Below, one piece after another: positions 1 to 9,692 of a stretch of DNA of 64,000 nt. The notes beneath the pieces are model-generated. The model did no database searches, had not been told where the DNA came from, and worked only from the letters and a program-made list of their open reading frames with translations. This DNA is from Hemerocallis citrina (taxonomy: Eukaryota; Streptophyta; Magnoliopsida; Asparagales; Asphodelaceae): NCBI GenBank assembly GCA_017893485.1, contig CM030364.1:47005754-47069753 (forward strand), in the 5' to 3' direction. Both the position numbers and the translations under genes were made by a program. Positions within the stretch are counted from its first letter, which is position 1; the number at the start of each line of letters is the position of its first letter.

Positions 1-264
1 CATTTAACCAAAATGCACTAAATCCACATTTCAAAAGAATTCATAGAAACACACGTAAGGCCGATTGTTTTAAACTTAATTCCAAAGTGAGAGATGCTTT
101 AATTGCACTTTTATATTTTTTAACTTGTAGAGTATCGTTAGCAGCCGATTGTTTGAAATGTTGTAACAATATTCTGATGATGGACATAACTTGTCATAGG
201 ACCGATAGTGATTGACTCATTCAAAAAGGAATCATATCACTTGCCGTAACCCCCATAGTGGTAT
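1..264. other. AT-rich sequence, no gene seen
   Basis: No convincing reading frame or RNA gene is visible. The segment lies directly left of a solo LTR and could be degraded 5' sequence of the hAT element that resumes to the right, but no hAT motif can be recognised in it. Confidence 0.5.
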
Positions 265-726
265 TGTAACACCCCATGTTAAGAATACATATATATAGAT
301 AATTAATTAAAAATATCAGTTGGCCCATAGAAATCTTCTATGGGGGTGGTTTTTTGGGGATTTGTTGTACGGTGGGGCCCGATTTGAAGAAGGGGCAGCA
401 ACCGTTGCTGTTTGCTTGCTGCGTCAGCATGGCTGACGACATGGGGGCCAAAGTGCAGAGAGCAAGGGGTGGGTTCCGCTGTGTGCCTGCCACGTGTGTG
501 GCAGGTGGTGGGGACCACCCGGGTTGGTTTGGCCTGCTATTGTTTCTCTTGGGAGAGAGAGAGATGTGGGAAATTTGTCCCATATCGGGGGATTTGAGGA
601 TTAATTGTTTATATATATATAATTTCCTGGGATTAGAGGTCACCAATTATCTATAGCATCTTTTATGAGGCACGCCTATGGTGGGCAGTTGTTAGAAAAA
701 TCGTTGTTTTGGGCTGGGGTGTTACA
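265..726 (+). mobile_element. Solo LTR related to the TRIM at 27-47 kb
   Basis: The segment begins TGTAACACCCC and ends GGGGTGTTACA, the inverted ends of gypsy-like and TRIM LTRs. The flanks are ggtat and tgtat, a 5-bp duplication with one mismatch. Internal blocks such as ttggcccata and cctatggtgggc resemble the LTR of the TRIM at 27173-47164, so it is probably a diverged solo LTR of a related family. No coding capacity is seen. It sits at the left edge of the hAT remnant. Confidence 0.7.
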
Positions 727-731
727 TGTAT

Positions 732-2806
732 GGTTATTGCAATACGTATTTTAGAGGTTTGTGATTTATTTTATATTCGCGATAAATTTTTTTCGATTAG
801 TTTTCATAATGCCTCCAACAACATTAGTTCAATTAGCACATTACAACAACAGTTAGCTCCTCCATGTCTTAAAAATTTTCATATTAGATGTGTATGTCAT
901 ATTTTAAATTTATGTGTAACAGATGCATTGAAAGTAGTCGATTCATATGTGAATGCAATTAAAAATTGTGTACATTTCATCGCTTTGAGTAGTACTATAC
1001 TTCAACAATTAAAGAATGGTGTAATCTTGAGGGTGTACATTTTAGAAAATTCCCTAGAGATGTAAAACTCTGATGAAATTCTACTTTCGACTAATTAAAT
1101 ATTGTTACTCAATACAAAGTGGTTATAAATGATTTTTGTATTGCAAAAAACATGAATTTTTTTTCAAATGACTCCTGAATCGTGGTATTTTGCCGAAAGT
1201 TTCTTAAAATTTTTGGAACCCTTTAAAACTGCAACTGTGAAGTTTTCAAAATCTTATGATTCCACTTCTAGTAGTATTTTTTTTTTCAATAATTACTATG
1301 ATGCAAACTTTTTAAGAAATGCTTTCGGACTCTCAGATTAGCCACTTTGTTATTCCCGCTTATGATAAAAAATTTTAAGTATTTTAATCCTTCTCTCATG
1401 TTGTATTGTATTGCTACTGTAATGTGATCTCTTATCAAAATTGCGGGTACGCAGAGTTTAATTGAAATATTTTTTACTTTACTTAAAAGACTCTCAATAT
1501 GAATGTAATGATTATTTAGAACAATTTGAGTTGACATTGAATAACTTGTATGATTTTTATGATAGACTTATGCATCTAGTGGTACAACATGCCAAACTAG
1601 TATATCAACTTCTTCATCTTCTTCTAGAGGTAAGGGTAAGGGTACATTAGAAGATGCCACTGCTAATTTACTTGCTCGTATTCAATTTGAAAAACCTAGG
1701 ACTATTGCACCTAATGAATTAAACTGTTATAATTTACAAGATGGTGAGAGTTCTAGTTCTAAAATTGAAATATTACAATGGTGGAAAGAACATAAAACTT
1801 TTTTTTTCCAATTATTTCACATATAACTAGAAATCTACTAATCCCTTCTGTGTCTACAGTGTTAGGATTGTGTCATGTATACTCGTTGTTCAGATTAAAA
1901 GAAGGTAATATAAAGCACAGAGGTCGAAGCGTCGAAGCGAGTAGAAGGAGAACAGCAGCAGCAGCAGGTGCAGGCTAGTTGTGATCGACCGATCATGGTG
2001 ACAGTCGACCGCACCTCCCAACCGCACCCTTGATCGCTCATTGTACTGGGAAGTCAGAGAGTGGTACGGTCGACCGGTCTTGTTGGACGGTCGACCGCCC
2101 GCGACGCTGATTCGTTTTTGGACTTCGATTTGTTAGGTCGGTTCAGCCCAATCTTCAACTCCAAGTCAGTTCGTGCGGCTCCTATTCAGTTACTTATTTT
2201 CAAGGTTTTATCGGACGACTGAGGATCAAGATTAGTCCAGGTTTCTCTCTATTCTTCTATATGTATTGTAAACTCCTCCAATATAAGAGGAAGTACTTCA
2301 TAGATTCTTTTCTCCATTGCATAGAGAGGCTCGAGAGAGAGAGATACTTCTTGGTGGGTGAGTTTAATTTCTTGAGTCAAGTGAATCAGTAACTCCTTGT
2401 AATCACTTCTAGTTGAATATCATATCTCCCTATATTTCCAACCGGATTAAGTAAAAGCTAACCGGGATAAGTCATCGTTGTTGTGTTTGTGTTAATTTGG
2501 TGGATCTACTTGCTTGCTCAATTTATTCGTCTCGTCTACTTCGACTTCCTCATTGCTCTAATTAGTTCCGCTGCGACCAGAGGGCATTTGTTGACGCCCC
2601 AATCCCAACATACAGCTACATCAGAAAGTGATTTTTCTTCAAGTGACAGAGTTTTAACATATTACGGGAATCGCTTGAAGCCGGATTTATTGGAGCTGCT
2701 TGTATGTACTGAAGATTGGATAAATACTGAAGACAGGACTCAAGGAAAAGTAGTAGACATCTCAACAAATGGAAGCAACTCACCTGAAGATCAACAAGCT
2801 GAGTAG
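732..2806 (+). pseudogene. hAT-family transposase, broken
   Basis: Several pieces of one Ac-like hAT transposase can be read in order. The conserved block RCVCHILNLCVTDALK is near 890-940. Degenerate frames follow near 1015-1090 (FPRDVK, then stops where the family has a WNST-like motif). An RNase-H-side segment is near 1465-1640, and the C-terminal dimerisation domain is split at 1859 and resumes at 2616 (ESDFSSSDRVLTYYGNRL). The C-terminus ends at the stop at 2804-2806. The split is an LTR insertion; once it and its duplicated tacag are ignored, the dimerisation domain reads through in frame. Many stops and frameshifts between 1070 and 1460 make it non-functional. The N-terminal BED zinc finger is not visible, and neither terminal inverted repeat was found. 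Confidence 0.85.
1860..2610 (+). mobile_element. Solo LTR, probably Copia-type
   Basis: It begins TGTTAGGATTG and ends CAATCCCAACA, nearly perfect inverted ends with TG...CA borders. It is flanked by an exact 5-bp duplication, tacag at 1855-1859 and 2611-2615. At 751 bp with no coding region it is a solo LTR left by LTR-LTR recombination. It interrupts the hAT dimerisation domain, so it is younger than that element. Copia is inferred from the TGTTRGGATT-type ends only. It holds two pairs of GTCGAC-type palindromes (1984/2004 and 2069/2090). Confidence 0.88.
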
Positions 2807-2870
2807 GGAATTTAGGGCGACGAGATCCTAAGTTTAGGTTAAGTAGATGTGCACGACTGTATTCCAATGT

Positions 2871-3938
2871 CCTCTCTTCAATCTAACTCTAGACTATCTC
2901 GAACTCTAGATTATCTCCTTAAACATGTAATTTAATAAATTTGTATAGTTTTTTAGTTTTTATTACATGTATTTGCATGTAATTTGATTGTTGTAAAACT
3001 TATCCAAAGTTGAAATGAATAATATCAGAAGTTTTGTTTCATTCTTAAATATGTTCTACATTTATCTATTTTTTTTGAGTTAAAGTGTTACAAAATAAAT
3101 AAATATTGAAATACTGGCCAACCTGGACTGGTCCGACCGGACCCGAGTCGATTAGACGCGTAAGGGTTTGCGGATCGGTTTGGGTCAAGATTTTGGAATT
3201 CAAACCCGGCCAGACCCGACCCAGTTATTTACCCAACCCAGCCCGGGGCCACTCCTTACCCAGGCAGACCCGCCGGTTTGGGGCCAAAACCGGCCCGCTT
3301 GGCCGAATGCCAACCCTTAATTCTCCAAAGAAAATTATAGTGCTCGTCAAAGATGTATATATACCGTGTGAACACATATTAAAATCTCTGTCATTGTCCT
3401 TATTCTATTCTTAAAACATATAGTCTCCTTCAGGGTTTAAATTATGTCGAAAATACTCATTGATTTGGGTTGCCCTTCAATGAAGATGGTCTCCAATTTC
3501 TGGTCATCTTCAACAAAATTTGAACACACCATGTATATTATATATAGCTTAACCACGAGAATAATATTAAGAAAAAATGTCTAAAGGAAAAAAATAAACT
3601 AAAACTAAAGTGATTAACAAAAAAAATTATTACTTTGCAAAAGTTGTATTAAATCTAAATTAACACCATAATCTCTTTTCCTTAAGAAACAAATTAAGGA
3701 TGTTGTCCTTTATTAATCATTTGTTCATATCCAACATATTCTACCTTAAAGTAAAAAATGACTAATTAAATTAAATTATACTTATGTTCTTCTTCTAACT
3801 TTTCAGTAAATAGACTAATTAAATTAAATTATATTTATGTTCTTCATCTAATTTTCAATAAATTATAGCTATGCATGATTGATTGGAAAGATAAAACACT
3901 AAATTGAATAGTATCAAATCACCAACCCTATTGAATAT
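2871..3938. other. Intergenic, AT-rich, with a CCCGACCC-rich patch
   Basis: No gene is recognised. At about 3110-3320 there is a GC-rich patch built from variants of CCCGACCC and GGACCCGA, a style of repetitive DNA common in plant non-autonomous elements. The open frame across it is low-complexity and not credible as protein. The rest is AT-rich with no motif recognised. Confidence 0.5.
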
Positions 3939-4136
3939 CTATGCTATTATTAAACAAAGCTCCATTTTGGCGGCTTTTTCCTATCATGCCCCCATAAACA
4001 TAAAAGGCTAAAAAAAATATAGGTTAATTCTGTCATTTTTTGCTCCTGATCCCTAAACAATCAGAGGGCACAAGCATAATTTTCACTTCACATTTACTTC
4101 AATCTCTCTTACACTCAAATCAGACTCTTCTATCTC

Positions 4137-4138
<2 letters not shown>

Positions 4139-4180
<42 letters not shown>
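4139..4180 (+). repeat. Poly-C tract of about 42 bases
   Basis: An uninterrupted run of C lies in the 5' UTR-like part of the captured translocator piece. Runs this long are error-prone in sequencing, so its true length is uncertain. Confidence 0.9.
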
Positions 4181-4181
<1 letters not shown>

Positions 4182-4261
4182 TCGATTCCTCTCCCTTTCT
4201 CTCAAAATCCCCACTGCCTCTCTCTCTCCTCATCCCTCGCGTCGAGCGACCACCGCGAAAA

Positions 4262-4693
4262 GTGCAGAGCGCGGCGTACGCCCTCTCCCCTTCGACTCCC
4301 CTCCTCAACCTCCGAACCCCTTCCAGATATCGACTGACAAACCTTAACCCTAGATCCCCAATCTCCGCCTACTTCTCATCGTCATCACCGCCGCCGTCAT
4401 TGTCGTTATCCTCTTCTCCGTTCAAATCTAAGTCGATCTCAATCCATGGCATCGGCTGCTCCCCTCGAACTCAGCCGTTCAAATCTAAGCCGATCTCAAT
4501 CCATGGCATCGGCTGCTTCCCTCGAACTCAGCCGTCGGATCGTGAGGTAGCCGTCAGATCTGTGGTCAGAGAGAGCTCAGGCGAGATCACCGTCGAGAAG
4601 AGCGGCGGTGGCTTGCTCCAGACGTTGCAGCTCGGCGCACTGTTTGGGTTGTGGTATCTCTTCAATATCTACTTCAACATCTACAACGAACAG
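4262..4693 (+). pseudogene. Captured exon 1 of a phosphoenolpyruvate/phosphate translocator (PPT)
   Basis: The frame reads [18 protein letters not shown] at the start, a Ser-rich transit-peptide region, then [20 protein letters not shown] just before a splice donor (CAG|gtactc at 4693/4694). The [14 protein letters not shown] motif is the first membrane helix of plastid phosphate translocators, and this version fits the PPT branch, which imports phosphoenolpyruvate through the inner plastid envelope. The codon where the family has its initiator Met is GTG at 4262, so the start is lost. A 57-bp tandem duplication at about 4421-4534 repeats [13 protein letters not shown] in the transit region. 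The K usual in NKQ is E. It lies inside the Helitron and lacks all other exons, so it is a gene fragment. Confidence 0.82.
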
Positions 4694-5190
4694 GTACTCT
4701 TTACGATTCGTGTTCTCGCGTTGAAAATCATGCACCGTCATTTTGTATATTAACTGGATCTTGATTTGGTTTTATTATTTTTTTTATTTGACTTTTGGTT
4801 AGAAAGGTCTGATGCTGCCTTTTATTTGTATATTAACTGGATCTTGAATTTGTTTAACTCATGGCTTTTCAAATGTCTGATACATATCCATCCGGATTAT
4901 TTATAGGGGAAATTATTGGGGAAATTCATGGGTTTTTTATAGGGAAAATTATTGGGTTTTGTTTCTAATTGGGTTAATTTATTCATTTGTAGCAAGAACA
5001 CAGGCTTGATGGATGGTGAAGTACAGCTGTGAGTCGTTTGAGTCTAAACAAGATGCCCAGTAAGTGTTTGATTTTTTGTTTTTGTAGAAATTTTTATAAA
5101 ATTAATGCTGTGTTGTTTTGTAATTTCTGATGTTTGATTTGAAAAAGAAAAAAATATTAGGACGTGTATCGCACGCGTACAAATAGCTAG

Positions 5191-5489
5191 TATAATAAAC
5201 TGCAAGGAGTCAAACAAATTTGCTTCAAGTAGTTAATTAAAAGATTTACCAAAAATGATGGCTATGCAAAAAATATTTAACATATTAGAGGAAGATGGAT
5301 GTGGTCCAATAGCTAAAGCTGTGCCAGCTTCTTGTTGACTAAATATTAATGATGTATATCTAAAATAAGGGAAAACACCTCTAGCTTTAAATATCACCAA
5401 AAGTAAAGACCAAAAAGTAATGAGATCGTCTTTACATAGCCAACGTCCATTAAAACAAGCAAAATCGTAATTATGTAAATCACCCGGTG
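5191..5489 (-). other. Flank with an unrecognised open frame on the minus strand
   Basis: From 5489 down to 5233 the minus strand is open for about 86 codons (GDLHNYDFACFNGRWLCKDD near the start, ending IFGKSFN and a stop). It is AT-rich, rich in aromatic residues and more protein-like than its surroundings, but I do not recognise the family. It is cut at the right by the MITE (5498-5809) and at the left by the Helitron end. No homologous continuation was found beyond either. It could be a decayed gene or element fragment. Confidence 0.3.
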
Positions 5490-5497
5490 GTGGTTGA

Positions 5498-5809
5498 TAG
5501 GGCTGCAAACAAATCGAGCTATTCGCGAGCTATTCGGCTCGAGCTCGGTCAAAGCTCGGCTCGCACCGAGCTCGAGCTCAAAACTGAGCTCGTTTCGTAA
5601 ACGAGCCGAGCTCGAGTTTGGGTTTTTTTAATTATTTTTTTAATATTTTTTTTAATATTTTTTTTAGGCTAAGCTCACGAGCTATTCTGCTCGAATACGG
5701 TCAGAGCTCGGCTCGAACCGAGCTAGAGCTCAAAACTAAGCTCGTTTTGTAAACGAGCCGAGCTCGAGCCTGAAGGTATTCGGCTCGACTCGGCTCGATT
5801 GCAGCCGTA
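5498..5809. mobile_element. hAT-type MITE rich in GAGCTCG motifs
   Basis: The terminal inverted repeats begin TAGGGCTGCAAACAAATCGAG at the left and end CTCGATTGCAGCCGTA at the right. An exact 8-bp target duplication, gtggttga, is at 5490-5497 and 5810-5817; 8-bp duplications are typical of hAT elements. The interior is almost wholly variants of GAGCTCG and CGAGCCGAGCTCG, giving extensive self-complementarity, with a T-rich centre at 5620-5665. It encodes nothing. A relative is at 47824-48084. Confidence 0.85.
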
Positions 5810-5817
5810 GTGGTTGA

Positions 5818-6616
5818 ATATGGTGATTGTGTGGAAATTAAAAATTTATCGTAAATGCGTAAAGTAAATAGCAGAGTTAGAGAAGACAGATAGTGCAAGT
5901 AAGCAAGACACCTCGATATAAGTGGTTCGACCCCCATGTCCACTCCACTACCCATTACTTGCAGCAATTCTCTGTCGCAAGCGTTCCACTACACTTCAAC
6001 CTCATACAGTGAGTTCTCAGTATTCAGCATGAGATTCATATTACACCCAACGAAAATTCTATTAGTCTATAAGCCCCGGAAACCTCCTCACGGTGAAAAG
6101 AAAACAAAAAGCAAGATTGACGTCTTGACTAAGAAAATAATAAAAGCACACTCTCTCTTGACTGTTGGTAAAGTATTGCGTGTAGAAGAATTAGAGTAAA
6201 AAGTGATGAAGAATATACTCAGTGAATTCACCTCTATTTATAAGGTGAGAAATAATTTCGTTCCAAATATATGAAAAGAAATACAAAATATGGTTTGTGC
6301 AGATTGACAGTCGACTGCACTGTTCGGGCAGTCGATCGTCAATTCTCCTTGACTCAAGTCAGAGAGAGTTGCCTGTCGACTGCACCAAAACACACTAAGT
6401 GTGTGGTTGGCTGTCATGGCAGTCGACCGTCCCCTTCAAAAAACAAATTATTTGGTGAATTCACTTTATATTCTTTTCTTCACTCAATATTCTATCAATG
6501 GTTCTTTATATATTTGTTTCTCACAATTACAACATATAATCTTCTGGAGTTGCTAGCTTCTTGGATAATTTGAGCACATATTTATTGTGTGTAAATCTAT
6601 CTAACATTTCACAATC
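5818..6616 (-). mobile_element. LTR-retrotransposon-like fragment, probably antisense
   Basis: No credible coding frame. The segment contains LTR-type non-coding sequence (atataagtggttcgaccc near 5918; cctcctcacggtgaaaag near 6083) and a GTCGAC palindrome pair at 6310/6331, as in the other LTRs of this window. Neither LTR border was found, so family and orientation are inferred only. Confidence 0.4.
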
Positions 6617-6955
6617 CACTACTAAACGCAATGACTATAGCAGCGTTTATTTTGACCTATCCCAACGTTTAAAAATGCTGAGATAGATTATAGCGGCACT
6701 TCTGAAATCACCACCAGAAACGCCGCTATAGAGAGCATCAGGACAGATTGGGGTCTATCCCGGTATTTTTTTGAATGCCGCTATAGACATGGCTATCCCG
6801 GTATTTCCAAAAAAAAGCCGGGATAGAGCGCTTATTTAACAAATGAAAAAATAGCCGATTCCGGTGTTTTTGGTAAAAATCGCTGGGATAAGTTATTAAA
6901 TTTTTTAAAGGCTAAATTTAAAAAAAAAACCACTGAACTTTGGGCCATTTTAAAA
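6617..6955. mobile_element. CACTA transposon end, truncated
   Basis: The piece begins CACTACTAAACGC, matching the CACTA end of En/Spm-type transposons. It then carries many direct and inverted copies of short subterminal motifs of the form ccgctatag and tcccggtatt (6670-6830), as expected for transposase binding repeats. The other end (TAGTG) is not present; the sequence stops where gypsy integrase begins at about 6960. No transposase is encoded. Confidence 0.65.
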
Positions 6956-6959
6956 AAAC

Positions 6960-7934
6960 CGCACTAACCAAGTCCGCTCACTTTTTGGCGATGAAACTCA
7001 CTGCTTCGATGGACAAGTTGGCTGAGATGTATGTTGGCGAGATCGTCCGGCTTCATGGTGTTCCGTCAACTATTGTGTCTGATCGAGATGCGCGGTTTAC
7101 TTTGCATTTCTGGAGGAGTCTTCAGACAGCTTTGGGTACCAAGACGAATTTCAGCACTGCTTTTCATCCGCAAACCGATGGGCAGACCGAGAGAGTCAAC
7201 CGTATTCTTGAGGATATGCTTCGGTGTTGTATACTAGACTTTGGAGGCAGTTGGGAAAGGCATTTACCTTTGGTAGAGTTTGCCTACAAAAACAGTTTTC
7301 AGACTAGCATCGGGATGGCGCCGTACGAAGCTTTGTATGGCAGGAAGTGCAGGACTCCTGTTTGTTGGTATGAAGTTGGAGAGCGTCAGTTGTTTGGTCC
7401 TGAGCTTGTACAGCAGACCTCTGAGAAGATTGTTCTGATCAGGAAAAGATTGGTAGAAGCTCAGAGCAGGCAGAAAAGCTATGCAGACAACCGGAGAAGG
7501 GACCTTGAGTTTGAGGTTGGTGACTTCGTCTTCTGAAGGTATCGCCCAGTAAAGGTGTGGTCCGATTTGGCAAAGGCGGGAAGTTAGCCCCGAGGTTTAT
7601 AGGCCCGTATAAGATATTGAAAAGGATCGGGAAAACTGCTTACCGGCTTGAATTACCGGAAGAGTTGTCTCAGGTGCACAATGTCTTTCATGTGTCTTTG
7701 CTGAGAGGTTACATTCCAGATCCGAGTCATCATTTGCCTGAAGTGCCGGAAGGTTTGCAGTTGGATCTGAATTACACCGAGTCTCCTGTCGAGATTGTTG
7801 ATCGTCGAGAGAAAGTCTTGAGGAATAAGACGATACCGATGGTCAAGGTAGTCTGGAGAAACCATTTGGTTGAAGAGGCTACTTGGGAATCTGAGGAGAG
7901 GATGTTGAAGGATTATCCTGAGCTTTTTGTTTGA
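6960..7934 (+). pseudogene. Chromovirus (Ty3/gypsy) integrase C-terminal half with chromodomain
   Basis: The frame enters inside integrase ([12 protein letters not shown]), carries VSDRDARFT with the second catalytic Asp and [13 protein letters not shown] with the catalytic Glu, then GKLAPRFIGPYKILKRIGKTAYRLELP and HNVFHVSLLRGYIPDP. It ends in a chromodomain (KVVWRNHLVEEATWESEERM) and stop at 7932-7934. This order is that of plant chromoviruses, most like the Tekay/Del branch. It is broken by a TGA at 7534-7536 and a one-base frameshift near 7555. Gag, protease and reverse transcriptase are missing, the element being cut at about 6960 beside the CACTA end. The 3' LTR follows at 8035. Confidence 0.9.
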
Positions 7935-8017
7935 TTGTATCTTTGTATTTTCTTGGTTCTTGTGTTGTGTTGTATTTTGTCTGCTCACTCTGAACTGTAG
8001 TTCCGGGGACGGAACTA

Positions 8018-8034
8018 TTCTAAGGAGGGAGTGT
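8018..8034 (+). other. Polypurine tract of the chromovirus
   Basis: The purine-rich stretch ctaaggagggagtgt sits directly before the LTR start and fits the plus-strand primer site. It fixes the orientation of the LTR as sense. Confidence 0.65.
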
Positions 8035-8524
8035 TGTAATACCCTGATTTTCAAATTAATGGAAAAATTATTTATTTTTGCACGTAGTGTGCACGTGTAA
8101 TATTTTTGGTTAATATTTTCATTAAGAAGAGTAAAGATATTTCAATTGGTGTTTTTGTACCAAGCTTTATTTTAATTAAATAAAAAGCCTTTTTAAAGCC
8201 CAAAGTATACTTCGTTTATTTTATTGTTTGGGCCATTTATTTTAAGCCCATGATTTAATCCCTTTTCTTATTTTCTACAACTTGTAATGTGTAACATTTT
8301 TTTTAAAGACTTTTATTGGTGTACAAGTTTTGTTAGGGTGACTTGTGCATGCACGTGCATGTTGCATACACGTGCAAGAGCACCCTTCTCTTAGCCGGAT
8401 TGGGTTGGGAGTGGGTTTAAGTCATGGGTAGTTATTTAGGGTGTGGGTAGTTTTTACAACTCCCTAGTCCATCCTAGCCCTTGATCCTATAACTATCTAC
8501 TAAATCCTAACCCTCCATCTCACC

Positions 8525-8545
8525 CAAATTGGTGTATAAAGACCC
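8525..8545 (+). promoter_or_regulatory. Putative LTR TATA box
   Basis: The sequence tggtgtataaagaccccctc is about 500 bases into the LTR, a position where similar LTRs in this window also have a TATA-like box. Transcription from it is inferred. Confidence 0.5.
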
Positions 8546-8917
8546 CCTCTCATTCAATTGTTTCTTTTACACTAAGATCATATTGTAAGAGAGGTATATT
8601 GTGAGAGAGTTGTGTGTGACTATTCTGTGGAGGCTGAGCATCACTTCTGAAGGTTTCGGTGTGGAGCAAGGAGCAAGGAGCAAGGAGCAAGGAGTCGTCA
8701 ATTGCATTAAGGATTTTTTCTGGATTTCAGTTATTTCGTCAATAAGATGGGTGTTTCTCAGGACTTCTAATGTAGAAATTATGTCATGATTATGATGATT
8801 GTTACCATGCTTGTGAAAAGTAAATTCAAACGTATTAGATTGCCTTGTGTATGTTTATGATGGTGGGTGAATAATGTGGTAATGACACTTTAACTAAGAC
8901 TGGAATGGGTCTGTACA

Positions 8918-9692
8918 GTCGACTGCCGCTTGGACAAGTCGACTGGTACGAGACGTATGTTTTCTCATGATTTGTTAGAAAGTTCATGATGTACATGTGT
9001 ACAAACTAAAATGATATAGGAATGCTAAATTCATATCCTCCATGTTGTACATGACTGAGGAGACATGAACGTATGAAAAGAAACTAGTGATGATTAGTAA
9101 AACTGAGAATAATCTGTGCAGTCGACTGCTAATATGAACAGCCGACCGATGCATTGATTTTTAAAACTATGAATAGTCCAGTAATTCCTTGAAATGAGGT
9201 ATCTCCAAGGTGTGGTTCTAGTGTGCTAAATTGAGATTTAGTGTTCATTTCTGCAAGTAAATGATGAGTAAATGAAAATGCATGTTTAACATTCCCTTGA
9301 GGAAAGAGAACCTTAGTATGTAAAATTATATGTTGTATGTCAGTGAACAGCTAAGAATATTACATGTTTATGTAGTATGAATATGTTGTAATGTGACACA
9401 ATGATGCATGTGCATGGAAGAACAGATGGAAAGATAATTTCAAAAATTTGAAATGTGAACCTGTTCAGTCGACTTAATGCGAGGAGCAAGTCGACTGGGC
9501 TGAGTATGAAAATGTACAGTTAAAACCCAAGACAGACGACTGATTTAATGACAGTCGACTGTTACGTGAATGATATTTGAACATAGAAAGTTGCGGAGCA
9601 GCCGACTGGCCATGTGCAGCAGTCGACCCTCCCGAATGGTTATGAAGAACTTGAATTGACTGAACAAGTCGACTGGACTTCTCCAAGTCGAC
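8918..9692 (+). repeat. Six paired GTCGAC-core palindromes inside the LTR
   Basis: GTCGAC, GCCGAC or GACGAC cores, usually within cagtcgactg, occur as pairs at 8918/8938, 9121/9141, 9468/9490, 9535/9554, 9601/9622 and 9668/9687. Within each pair the start-to-start distance is 19-22 bases. Between pairs the spacing is irregular. No coding role is seen. Confidence 0.8.

Larger units (their letters stand above)
3939..5190 (+). mobile_element. Non-autonomous Helitron
   Basis: The left end is TCTATGCTATTATTAAAC and the right end is CTAG preceded by a GTGTATCGCAC inverted-repeat stretch about 10 bases inside. Helitrons have 5'-TC ends, 3'-CTRR ends with a nearby hairpin, and insert between A and T; here a3938 precedes and t5191 follows. 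No Rep/helicase is encoded, so it is non-autonomous. It carries a piece of a nuclear gene for a plastid protein (4262-4693) with its splice donor, typical Helitron capture. A second possible captured exon lies at about 4993-5058, between cattttgtag-like acceptor sequence and gtaagtg. A run of about 42 C lies at 4139-4180. Confidence 0.8.

Noticed and set aside
3106..3414. 102-codon frame rich in Gly, Pro and Arg
   Set aside because: It is driven by CCCGACCC-type repeats; no protein family fits.
4040..4261. Upstream extension of the PPT frame
   Set aside because: It passes through the poly-C tract and starts at a non-ATG codon; the family's start position is 4262.
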